A stretch of 58,314 nt of DNA from Methanocorpusculum sp. (lineage in GTDB: Archaea > Halobacteriota > Methanomicrobia > Methanomicrobiales > Methanocorpusculaceae): NCBI GenBank assembly GCA_029987115.1, contig DALTWK010000010.1, positions 1-58,314 of the forward strand, given 5' to 3'. This document shows, piece after piece, positions 9,153 through 16,750 of the stretch (positions are counted from its first letter, which is position 1; each line of letters opens with the position of its first letter). The notes under the pieces were generated by a model, which saw only the letters and a list, made by a program, of their open reading frames with translations, searched no databases and had not been told where the DNA came from. The translations under genes and the position numbers were made by a program.

Positions 9153-9361
9153 AGCAATACCTGATACCACAATAATTGTTACTTCATAGTTGTGTCACGA
9201 ATTATAAATAAATTCGGCACGGAGAAAAGCGTCTCTTCCCAGTGTATTCATCATAAAAAAGGAGAAAAATCACAAGTCTCCCCTAATCTCTGTCTTATCC
9301 CATCTTTGCTGAAATGGCGAACGATGAATTAATATGAATCTAACAAAAAACTATTTAATAC

Positions 9362-10594
9362 ATGAATATTATTCAGAAATGGAATAGTATCAACCTTGTA
9401 CTGCGTATTGCATGCGGTATTGTGATTGGTGCTATTCTTGCACTCCTTATTCCTCAGGCTGAACCAATCGGCATTCTGGGTACCCTGTTTGTCGCAGCAC
9501 TGAAGGCAATTGCACCTATCCTGGTTTTTGTTCTTGTTATTTCTGCATTATCACGCGGAAAAGCAAACGGCGGATCCATTGGTAGAATTGTGATTATCTA
9601 TGTCATCGGAACGCTTGCAGCAGCAGCATGTGCAGTAATTGTGTTTAACTTCTTCCCGGTACTTATGCCGATAGACAACACAATTGCAGCAGCAGAATTT
9701 ACCGGACCGGCAAGTCTGTTTGAAGAAATTTCCAGTCTTGTCGTTAACATGGTCACCAACCCGCTTATGGCTGTAGTAAACGGACAGTTCCTTGGACTGC
9801 TCTTCTGGGCGGTTATCTTCGGTCTTGCATTCCGCAGAGCAAGTGAGGGAACAAAAACAATTATCAAAGAAGTTGCGGACATGGTTTCCGTTGTTATAAG
9901 ATGGATTATCTCGTTTGCTCCGTTCGGTATTCTTGGTCTTGTCTTCACTGCAGTAAGTACGAGCGGTCTGAGTATCTTCATTGATTACGGATTCTTAATC
10001 CTGATTCTCGTCGCAACAATGGCGGCAGTTATCTTCATCGTTAACCCGTTAATTGTCCTCACTCAGACTCACAGCAATCCATACCCGCTGCTTTTCAAAT
10101 GTCTGAAGAGTTCCTTTATTCCGGCATTCTTCACCCGCAGCTCCGCAGCAAACATTCCAATCAACCTTGAACTGTGTAAAACATTAAAACTCAATGAGAA
10201 CACCTATTCAACAACGATTCCGCTTGGTGCAACCATTAACATGGCAGGAGCTGCTGTTACGATTTCTGTCATGACATTATCCTGTGCATACACACTTGGA
10301 ATTGACATCCCAATCTACATGCAGGTCCTTCTCTGCTTTGTATCTGCTCTTGCAGCATGCGGTGCATCCGGTGTCGCAGGCGGATCACTGCTGCTGATTC
10401 CGGTTGCATGTTCCTTATTCGGTATCCCGACCGACATTTCAATGCAGGTTGTCGGTATCGGATTCATCATCGGTGTGATTCAGGATTCAATGGAAACCGG
10501 TCTCAACTCTTCAACAGATGTTCTGTTCACTGCCGCAGTTGAAATGCGTCAGCAGAGAATAGAAGCAGCAAAAGCTGAAGAAGCAAAGGAATAA
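9362..10594 (+). CDS. sstT: Serine/threonine:Na+ symporter SstT
   Basis: This 410-residue membrane protein belongs to the dicarboxylate/amino acid:cation symporter family and resembles bacterial SstT along its whole length. Signature segments are the serine-rich re-entrant loop TRSSAANIP (258-266) and NMAGAA (293-298). At least eight hydrophobic segments are visible. It would import serine or threonine with sodium. It stands alone, with its own AT-rich promoter directly upstream and a T-run plus hairpin downstream, so it is probably monocistronic. A bacterial origin is plausible. Confidence 0.92.
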   Translation: MNIIQKWNSINLVLRIACGIVIGAILALLIPQAEPIGILGTLFVAALKAIAPILVFVLVISALSRGKANGGSIGRIVIIYVIGTLAAAACAVIVFNFFPVLMPIDNTIAAAEFTGPASLFEEISSLVVNMVTNPLMAVVNGQFLGLLFWAVIFGLAFRRASEGTKTIIKEVADMVSVVIRWIISFAPFGILGLVFTAVSTSGLSIFIDYGFLILILVATMAAVIFIVNPLIVLTQTHSNPYPLLFKCLKSSFIPAFFTRSSAANIPINLELCKTLKLNENTYSTTIPLGATINMAGAAVTISVMTLSCAYTLGIDIPIYMQVLLCFVSALAACGASGVAGGSLLLIPVACSLFGIPTDISMQVVGIGFIIGVIQDSMETGLNSSTDVLFTAAVEMRQQRIEAAKAEEAKE

Positions 10595-10604
10595 GGTTAT
10601 CCCC

Positions 10605-10654
10605 TTTCCTTTTTTTAAACCAAAATGCCGATTCCTTTTAGAAAGACGGCATTT
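10605..10654 (+). terminator. T-run and hairpin after sstT
   Basis: A pyrimidine stretch with seven T (10610-10616) follows the sstT stop and fits an archaeal T-rich terminator. Next is a perfect inverted repeat, AAATGCCG (10623-10630) and CGGCATTT (10647-10654), with a 16-base loop. The hairpin comes after the T-run, so it may instead protect the 3' end or act on the next gene. Confidence 0.4.
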
Positions 10655-10844
10655 ACCCCCAAATCTGAACTTCTTTTAACTCTACGAAATGATTCTCGAA
10701 AGAGAAAGTTCCTGAAACAAATACGAGCCTGAACACATATATTTCAAACAAAGTGTTTATAGCAGCACAGAACATAGTATCAGTATTCGAATCCAGTATC
10801 AGCAAACTGTCAATACAGGAAGAGGGGTTCGGGAAGGAACGAGC

Positions 10845-11729
10845 ATGGCACTTCCATCACATCAACAAGCACCAGATACTAAAACCGTAGTTGCCGGATA
10901 TCAGGGACTGGAAAAAAGCATACAAGCGTACTATATCCTCATGGCGGCAAGCGGCATACACAGTTCAGCCTTTTTCAAGATATTCAGCATTCCCCCAGAA
11001 GAACGAAAAGTACTCCATTTCCGGCAATCCGACATTCCGGGTATGAAATCCGATGTAATAGCTATCGAGGTAACAAAACCGACCGGAGGAAATTGGCGTA
11101 TTGAATGTGCATGTTTTCCTCCGGAATTGGAAGAAGCGGTCAAAAACTTTACCATAATCTGGAGCCCGGACCATTATAAAAGCTCAGTCCGTCTTTCCAA
11201 TGAAACAATCGCCATCAAAGATGTCCGACAGTGGAACTTTTCACTCATACTCAACGCCTGCTGGAACGCAAAGGACATGCCGAAATCTCCTGAGCAAATC
11301 AATAATCATCTTACTGAATGTTATCGTCTGGCAAACATCGTACATGGGAATATTGCCGTCTGTGAACAGAATAAAGAATTTGATCACAAGAGACGGATGG
11401 AAGAGGCAATTGTAACATACTCATACGCTGCAAAAGAAATCGCCGAATCACTCTCCCTGCCTGAATACCTGCTCAAAGGTGAGACACGCTTTGTTCCCTC
11501 TCATATATCGCCGGAAGAACGTGCAAAACGCGATGCAGAAGTCGTCAGGATGCTCAAAGAAAAAACACCATCAGGAAAGTACCAATATACCCATCGGGAG
11601 ATTAAAGAAGCAACCGGCATAACTTCCAGAGCATTCAATGAACTCATCGCAAAGCATCATCTGGAACGGGGAATCGCAGGAGGCAGGGCAAAAGGACTGC
11701 CGAAACCGCGGAAAAATACGAAGGCGTAA
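10845..11729 (+). CDS. Unknown 294-residue protein with possible HTH-like C-terminus
   Basis: I do not recognise the family. The protein is soluble and has no signal. The N-terminal two thirds (KTVVAGYQGLEKSIQAYYIL...) are mixed alpha/beta. The last about 80 residues are strongly basic: HISPEERAKRDAEVVRMLKEK, then YTHREIKEATGITSRAFNELI, which resembles a helix-turn-helix, and a Lys/Arg-rich tail (GRAKGLPKPRKNTKA) that could touch DNA or RNA. AAGGAACGAGC precedes the ATG as a likely ribosome-binding site. The gene stands alone, with about 250 bases before it and a convergent gene after it. A DNA-binding role is only an inference from the C-terminus. Confidence 0.75.
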   Translation: MALPSHQQAPDTKTVVAGYQGLEKSIQAYYILMAASGIHSSAFFKIFSIPPEERKVLHFRQSDIPGMKSDVIAIEVTKPTGGNWRIECACFPPELEEAVKNFTIIWSPDHYKSSVRLSNETIAIKDVRQWNFSLILNACWNAKDMPKSPEQINNHLTECYRLANIVHGNIAVCEQNKEFDHKRRMEEAIVTYSYAAKEIAESLSLPEYLLKGETRFVPSHISPEERAKRDAEVVRMLKEKTPSGKYQYTHREIKEATGITSRAFNELIAKHHLERGIAGGRAKGLPKPRKNTKA

Positions 11730-11791
11730 AGAGCCCTCAAAAATAATTCTTTTTTCGGAACCGGAAGTTACAACCAAAAAATAGAGTATTT

Positions 11792-12589
11792 TTATTCCGT
11801 CTTCGGTTTCTTACCGTTCGTCCATTTCCAGTCAACATTCGGATTCACATATCTTCCGTGCTGGTTGGTTTTCTTTCCAAATTCTATTGCTTCCTTCCTG
11901 CAGCGGTGCAGACATTTCAGACAGAGATTGCAGCGGTCAGCTACCCAGACCGGACGCTTGTCACGCATCTCGATTGCATTCGAATTGCATGATTTGGCAC
12001 ATAACCCGCAGCCGATGCACAATGAATCATTGACACGGAAATTTTTCGTTGTTCTGATTTTTTCGTAGATTGGATAAGCAGTCTTAGTTCTGATTGCCGG
12101 AAACTTTCCTTTCAGCGTATCGAAATCTCCTGTGTCACGCTTGGCAATCTGCTGAAGAATACATTCCTGATCTTTCTCTGCAATAGACAAGACCTCAAGG
12201 ATACCCTCCGGAGACGGCATCATAAGACCCGGGACATAGTTGTCAACAGTTCTCAGGACATAGTCGGCATTGAGAGTAATTCCGCGAGCGGCAAGACAGG
12301 AGCGGAGCATCTCGGTAGTATTTCCGGTAATCATGCCACAGGTAACTGCAGAGAAGACATATGCTTTTTCTGCATTTTTCAACTCGAGTTTTTCGATGAA
12401 TTCCTTTACTGTTGAAGGGAGACCAAAAAAGTACGACGGGAAAATAAAACCGACAACCTCATCGGCTTCATAGGTGTACTCATTCTTAAGTACTGCATCA
12501 TGAATTGATACCAGTGCAGTATCTTCCTGTTCTGCAATTTTCTGTGCCAGATAAAGACTGTTGCCGGTTCCGGAGAAGTAGAATAACAT
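11792..12589 (-). CDS. EFR1-type flavodoxin-ferredoxin fusion
   Basis: This 265-residue redox protein has an N-terminal flavodoxin-like domain with the phosphate-binding loop SGTGNS (6-11). A C-terminal two-cluster ferredoxin follows: C191-x2-C-x2-C-x3-C201 and C220-x2-C-x2-C-x3-C230. This arrangement is known as the EFR1 family and probably moves electrons between FMN and iron-sulfur centres. The start codon directly follows the stop codon of the upstream transporter gene (TAA then ATG), so the two form an operon. What redox role would go with a sodium-dependent transporter is not known. Confidence 0.88.
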   Translation of the reverse strand: MLFYFSGTGNSLYLAQKIAEQEDTALVSIHDAVLKNEYTYEADEVVGFIFPSYFFGLPSTVKEFIEKLELKNAEKAYVFSAVTCGMITGNTTEMLRSCLAARGITLNADYVLRTVDNYVPGLMMPSPEGILEVLSIAEKDQECILQQIAKRDTGDFDTLKGKFPAIRTKTAYPIYEKIRTTKNFRVNDSLCIGCGLCAKSCNSNAIEMRDKRPVWVADRCNLCLKCLHRCRKEAIEFGKKTNQHGRYVNPNVDWKWTNGKKPKTE

Positions 12590-13927
12590 TTAAAGAAACA
12601 CCCCAATGATGTTTGATACAAAGATGATAACGATACATATCGGACAGAAGTACCGTATCATAAAGATGTAAAGATTATCATGCTTAAACCTGGTAAAGAG
12701 TTTAAGTTCATCAAGAATTACATTACGCTTAAGGAAGAATCCAACCATAATACAGACGAGCAGTGCGATGATTGGAAGCAGAATATCTCCCGATAACTTG
12801 TCGAATATTTCCAGGAGATAGAAATCTCCAATATGAATCCAGGATAAAGGTCCGTATCCTAAACTGATAACTGAACCGACAGCAAGTGTGAAGAGCGTGC
12901 CGAAAAGGACAGTTACCGGGCGTTTAATGCCGAATCTGTCTTTCATAGCTGCGACGACCACCTCGAGAGCTGCAATATTAGAAGTGAGAGCGGCAAAGAA
13001 CAACAGGACAAAGAAGATTGCTCCCACTAACCATCCGTAAGGAATCGTATCAAAGACAAGGGGAAGAGAGGTAAATAATTTGCCGGACCCGAGAATTGCT
13101 GGATTTCCATTTGTATAAAGGAAACTTGCAGGGATGATAATCGAACCTGCAATAAATGAGATAATGAAGGTGAATACCCCGGTTGACCAGGAGGAATTGA
13201 TTAAATTAATCTTTTTGCTGAGATACGAACCGAAAGTCAGCATAATTCCAAACCCGAGCGATAATGAATAAAACACCTGCCCCATGGCTACCAATACAGT
13301 ATTCAAAGTGAAGGTAGAAAAGTCAGGAGCAAGGTAATAATACAACCCGTCTATTGCATTCGGAAGCGTCAGACAATAGATTGACAAAATTACAAGAATC
13401 GCTACTTCTAACGGCATGAGGTATTTACATACGCGTTCAACACCGTTTTTAAGACCGAATAAACAGACAAATCCGGTAAGAAGTACAAATACAGCAAACC
13501 AGAAAAGCGGTTCAGCCGTGAGAGAAATAAAGTTATCAAAGAATCCCGGTTGATTTACCACACTGCTTTGCCCGGTGATATACATGAAGGTATATTTGGA
13601 TACTTCACCGCCGAGAACGGAATAATACGGCTGAACCAGTCCAAAAACGGTAAGACACAGTCCCCCTAGGAAAGCAAATTTTGGATTAAGTTTTTTAAAT
13701 GCCCCAAGAACACCCAACTGTGTTTTTCTTCCGATGGCTACTTTGGTAATCAATAGCGGGACTCCCAATGCCGCAAGCAGCACAATATAGGTAAGAATAA
13801 ACAATCCTCCGCCATTATCAGCTGCAAGATAGGGAAAACGCCAAAGACAGCTGAGACCTATTGCTGCGCCGGCCGCTGTTAGAACGAATCCAACTTTTCC
13901 AGAGAAAGACTCTCTATCTTCCGTCAT
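12590..13927 (-). CDS. Neurotransmitter:sodium symporter (NSS/SNF) family transporter
   Basis: This is a LeuT-fold sodium symporter of about 445 residues with roughly 11-12 membrane segments. The first helix carries the family motif as GLSCLWRFPYLAADNGGG; most relatives read GLGN before WRFPY. It probably imports an amino acid. A GTG start at 13978 would add 17 residues, but the start at 13927 sits 31 bases after a TATA box (ATATAAAA on the plus strand, 13955-13962) and begins MTEDRESFSGKVGF, as in relatives. The message would then be almost leaderless. It is co-transcribed with the flavodoxin-ferredoxin gene. Confidence 0.9.
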   Translation of the reverse strand: MTEDRESFSGKVGFVLTAAGAAIGLSCLWRFPYLAADNGGGLFILTYIVLLAALGVPLLITKVAIGRKTQLGVLGAFKKLNPKFAFLGGLCLTVFGLVQPYYSVLGGEVSKYTFMYITGQSSVVNQPGFFDNFISLTAEPLFWFAVFVLLTGFVCLFGLKNGVERVCKYLMPLEVAILVILSIYCLTLPNAIDGLYYYLAPDFSTFTLNTVLVAMGQVFYSLSLGFGIMLTFGSYLSKKINLINSSWSTGVFTFIISFIAGSIIIPASFLYTNGNPAILGSGKLFTSLPLVFDTIPYGWLVGAIFFVLLFFAALTSNIAALEVVVAAMKDRFGIKRPVTVLFGTLFTLAVGSVISLGYGPLSWIHIGDFYLLEIFDKLSGDILLPIIALLVCIMVGFFLKRNVILDELKLFTRFKHDNLYIFMIRYFCPICIVIIFVSNIIGVFL

Positions 13928-14025
13928 GATTAAGAAATAGTCTGTTTTTAATGAATATAAAAAAGTTCGTTCACACACTTGATCTCCTGCAGGATTTCTT
14001 ATATTTTGGATGCCAATAGGATAGT

Positions 14026-14430
14026 ATGGAAACTATCTACCTGGCGGCTCCGCTTTTTACCGAAGCGGAAAAACGGTTCAACTCGTATCTTGCAGAGAAA
14101 CTGCGGGAAAAAGGACACACAGTCTTTGTTCCGCAGGAAATTGAATACGACTACCGGGTAAAACCGCTCTCTCCAGAACTGAAGCAGGAAATCTACCATA
14201 ATGATATTCAAGGGCTCACTTCGGCAACGCTTGTTGTTGCGGTCATTGACGGATCAGATGCCGATTCAGGAACAGCTTTTGAAATCGGCTATGCAGCAGC
14301 ACGTGGAACTCCGGTCTACTGTCTCCGGACCGATGTACGCAAGGTTGACGATTTCGAATATGTGAATCTTATGCTGGAAGCAGAAACGACAGTTTTTACC
14401 TCAGTTGAAAAACTCCTGAAAGCTTTGTAA
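14026..14430 (+). CDS. Nucleoside 2-deoxyribosyltransferase family protein
   Basis: This 134-residue cytosolic enzyme is of the nucleoside 2-deoxyribosyltransferase type, which exchanges or removes bases from (deoxy)nucleosides or nucleotides. Family features are the YLAAPLF start, the D-x-x-x-x-G-T-x-x-E-x-G-x-A active-site segment as DGSDADSGTAFEIGYAAA (catalytic glutamate inside), and the closing asparagine in YVNLML. The length is normal. The ATG lies about 25 bases after CTTATATTTT (13998-14007), so the message may be leaderless. It is divergent from the transporter operon and convergent with the HD hydrolase gene. Confidence 0.88.
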   Translation: METIYLAAPLFTEAEKRFNSYLAEKLREKGHTVFVPQEIEYDYRVKPLSPELKQEIYHNDIQGLTSATLVVAVIDGSDADSGTAFEIGYAAARGTPVYCLRTDVRKVDDFEYVNLMLEAETTVFTSVEKLLKAL

Positions 14431-14454
14431 TCAAAATCGGGGAAAAATACTCAC

Positions 14455-15096
14455 TCATTTTTTCTGGAGCATATCCCACTCAGAGAGAAACTCATCAATA
14501 AATTCATGCATGAAGGCATCCCGCCGTTCCGCAATTTGTTTCGCGGTTTCTGTGTTCATCAAATCTTTTAATAGGAACAATTTCTCGTAGAAGTGATTGA
14601 CGGTCGTCCCGTTCCGCGTTCGATATTCTTCTTCCGTCATATGTTCTGCCGGTCTTTCAGCAGGATTATACATCGCCCTTCCCCGGCTTCCGCCAAAGGC
14701 AAATGCCCGTGCAATACCGATTGCACCGATAGCATCAAGACGGTCCGCATCCTGTACAATTTTTCCTTCCGGAGTTGACGGCGTAACAGTATCATCCCCT
14801 TTAAAGGATACAGTGGCAATCGCGTCAATGACACGGGCAATTATTTCGGTGGATATGCCTTCTTCTGCCATAATTCTCCGGGCATTTGCATAATTTTCCG
14901 TATGAAACAGTTTTCTATCATCAACATCGTGCAGGAGTGCTGCCAGTTCCACTATCTCTTTGTCACAGGGTTCATAATCAGCAATATAACAGGCATTCCG
15001 ATAAACGCGGATGGTATGCCAGTAATCATGACCTGAATAATCATCTGCAAAGAGTCTTTCCAGTTTTCCGGTTATGGATTCAATGATAGAATGCAT
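14455..15096 (-). CDS. HD-domain phosphohydrolase
   Basis: This 213-residue soluble protein has an HD metal-dependent phosphohydrolase domain. The ligand pattern is H27 (in GHDYWHTIRV), H56-D57 (in LAALLHDVDD) and a later aspartate in IVQDADRLDAIGAIGIARAF, as in YedJ-like HD proteins. It probably removes phosphates from nucleotides, but the substrate is unknown. AAGGAGA lies nine bases before the ATG. It converges with the deoxyribosyltransferase gene with only 24 bases between stops, so the two may both act on nucleotides, though they are not an operon. Confidence 0.88.
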   Translation of the reverse strand: MHSIIESITGKLERLFADDYSGHDYWHTIRVYRNACYIADYEPCDKEIVELAALLHDVDDRKLFHTENYANARRIMAEEGISTEIIARVIDAIATVSFKGDDTVTPSTPEGKIVQDADRLDAIGAIGIARAFAFGGSRGRAMYNPAERPAEHMTEEEYRTRNGTTVNHFYEKLFLLKDLMNTETAKQIAERRDAFMHEFIDEFLSEWDMLQKK

Positions 15097-15202
15097 AGAA
15101 ATCTGTCTCCTTGCTGTAGTGTTTGAATCGTGCCGATATATAGATTCTATTCCCAGAGCATCAGCAACCTCTTCTATCTTGAAAGCTAATTAAATTATAG
15201 AA

Positions 15203-15586
15203 ATGACACTGAGGAAACAGGTTCGAGAAGACCTTCTGCGTGAAGGCGATGCATTATGGGCCAGGATGAACGCCCTTATTCATTACCTGAATCAGAACTG
15301 GCAAAGCGGAAGCCCTTCCTGGGTAATATCAGCCGAGTCTTCCGAATTCGTTTCCGAATATCTGGCACTTCTGGAAAGACAATGCACCAGTCTTGATTAT
15401 GCACTGGATCTCTTTTTCTGCTCCGTAGATCTTGACACATCAGATGATATTCTTTCTACCGAAATGCAGATGCGATACCGGGAAGCATCAGCCAAAAGCC
15501 TCAAAAAATCTCTGAAAGAATTTTCGGATAATCTGAAAGCAGATTATCAGACCCTCTGTGAAAAGGTCAGAAATCTGCAGGGATAA
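15203..15586 (+). CDS. Unknown helical protein, 127 residues
   Basis: I do not recognise this small protein. It is soluble, mostly helical and acidic, with a predicted helical bundle (LLREGDALWARMNALIHYLNQ, then SSEFVSEYLALLERQ). Near its end is a lysine-rich helix (EASAKSLKKSLKEFSDNLKADYQ). It has no cysteine motif and no membrane segment. An AT-rich promoter-like stretch (CTAATTAAATTATAG) sits just before the ATG. It converges with the solute-binding protein gene that follows. Confidence 0.7.
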   Translation: MTLRKQVREDLLREGDALWARMNALIHYLNQNWQSGSPSWVISAESSEFVSEYLALLERQCTSLDYALDLFFCSVDLDTSDDILSTEMQMRYREASAKSLKKSLKEFSDNLKADYQTLCEKVRNLQG

Positions 15587-15616
15587 CTGGGCTTCTTTTC
15601 TGTTTGATAAATTCGT

Positions 15617-16687
15617 TTAGATAATGAGTCCTGTGGAGTAAACATTCCACGTTGCAAATTCCTCAGCGGTTTTCGGAACAACGATTTTTCCTTCAATGAT
15701 ATTCTGCTCCAGTCTGCTTGCTGTTTCAACGACCAGTTCCGGCACGACATCACTGATACTTACAATACCAAATGCCCTTTCCATATATCCCATAGATATT
15801 GGTCCCTGGAACGTTGTTCCATTACTGAATGCCGAAATAACATAGTTGACAGCGGTTTCAATATCTTTTGTTGCACTAAACAAGACATTATTCGGTGCAT
15901 AGACATTCATATCTTTATCAACACCAATCACATACTTGTCATACGTCATGGCAGCTTTAATGCATCCGAATTGACTATTACCACAGGGAGAAAAGATGAT
16001 ATCGGCACCATCCTTATACATCTTTTCCGCAAGTTCATATCCCAGCAGTTCATTGGAATAATCCATGGTGTACGCCAAGAGCGTGGGAATTGAGATATTC
16101 CGTTGTTTTTCCGCAATTTCAATACCGGCCTTAAAGCCATACAGGAAACGGCCGATATTTTCATCATTCATTCCGCCAACAAATCCAACTTTTTTCGATT
16201 CAGTCATCATTCCAGCAATATAGCCGGTCACTAAACTGACTTCTTCGTTTTTAAACTGAATATCCGCAATATTATCAGGATATGATTCTAATGAACTGTC
16301 AAGAATGAGGAAATAAATATCCGGGAAGAGCGGGGCAGTAGCCAATACCTCTTCTCTTGTGTTGTATCCGGGAGCAAATACTAAATCATATTTTTTCTTC
16401 TGGAGGAGGGAGGATAGTTCTTCATATTCTCCGGGATTTGTACCGAGAAGAGCCAATCCGAGAGTGACTGGTGAAGTCTCCTCCAGGGTACTTGCATAAC
16501 CCCCGGTTGCAGAAGCTATTGTGAAAGGATCATCGAGTGATGAAATGGGAAGAACCATAAGGACATTATAGGGATTTGCCTCTTTCGGGAAGAATTCCCC
16601 TGTTGAAAGCATGAGCCCCGTAGGTACGCCGAGAAGCACAACACAGACGAGCACCACGACGAGTATTTTTCTGTTTTTTGGTTCCAT
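15617..16687 (-). CDS. BMP/PnrA-type solute-binding protein, membrane-anchored
   Basis: This 356-residue extracellular protein has the basic-membrane-protein (BMP/PnrA-like) periplasmic binding fold, whose known members bind nucleosides. Typical segments are GYIAGMMTESKKVGFVGGM, FLYGFKAGIEIA and VIGVDKDMN. An N-terminal hydrophobic helix (about residues 8-27) anchors or exports it; I see no clear lipobox cysteine. No ABC ATPase or permease gene is nearby. The gene shares a divergent promoter with the membrane fusion gene at 16751 (TATA at 16717-16729), so the two are probably co-regulated. A sensory or non-ABC transport role is inferred. Confidence 0.87.
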   Translation of the reverse strand: MEPKNRKILVVVLVCVVLLGVPTGLMLSTGEFFPKEANPYNVLMVLPISSLDDPFTIASATGGYASTLEETSPVTLGLALLGTNPGEYEELSSLLQKKKYDLVFAPGYNTREEVLATAPLFPDIYFLILDSSLESYPDNIADIQFKNEEVSLVTGYIAGMMTESKKVGFVGGMNDENIGRFLYGFKAGIEIAEKQRNISIPTLLAYTMDYSNELLGYELAEKMYKDGADIIFSPCGNSQFGCIKAAMTYDKYVIGVDKDMNVYAPNNVLFSATKDIETAVNYVISAFSNGTTFQGPISMGYMERAFGIVSISDVVPELVVETASRLEQNIIEGKIVVPKTAEEFATWNVYSTGLII

Positions 16688-16715
16688 TGATTATGTAACC
16701 ATTTGTTATCGGAAG

Positions 16716-16730
16716 GTTATATAGTTATAG
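16716..16730. promoter_or_regulatory. Shared bidirectional TATA element
   Basis: The sequence TTATATAGTTATA (16717-16729) reads as a TATA box on both strands. Its main A/T core, centred near 16720, lies about 31 bases before the ATG at 16751 on the plus strand and about 33 bases before the ATG at 16687 on the minus strand. Both messages would have leaders of only a few bases. This supports the two start codons chosen and suggests one control point for the divergent genes. Confidence 0.6.
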
Positions 16731-16750
16731 AGAGCCTATTTTTAAGAAGA

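Noticed and set aside
10785..10830. Possible tRNA T-arm (ATTCGAATCC)
   Set aside because: No acceptor stem, anticodon arm or CCA-side pairing could be built around it.
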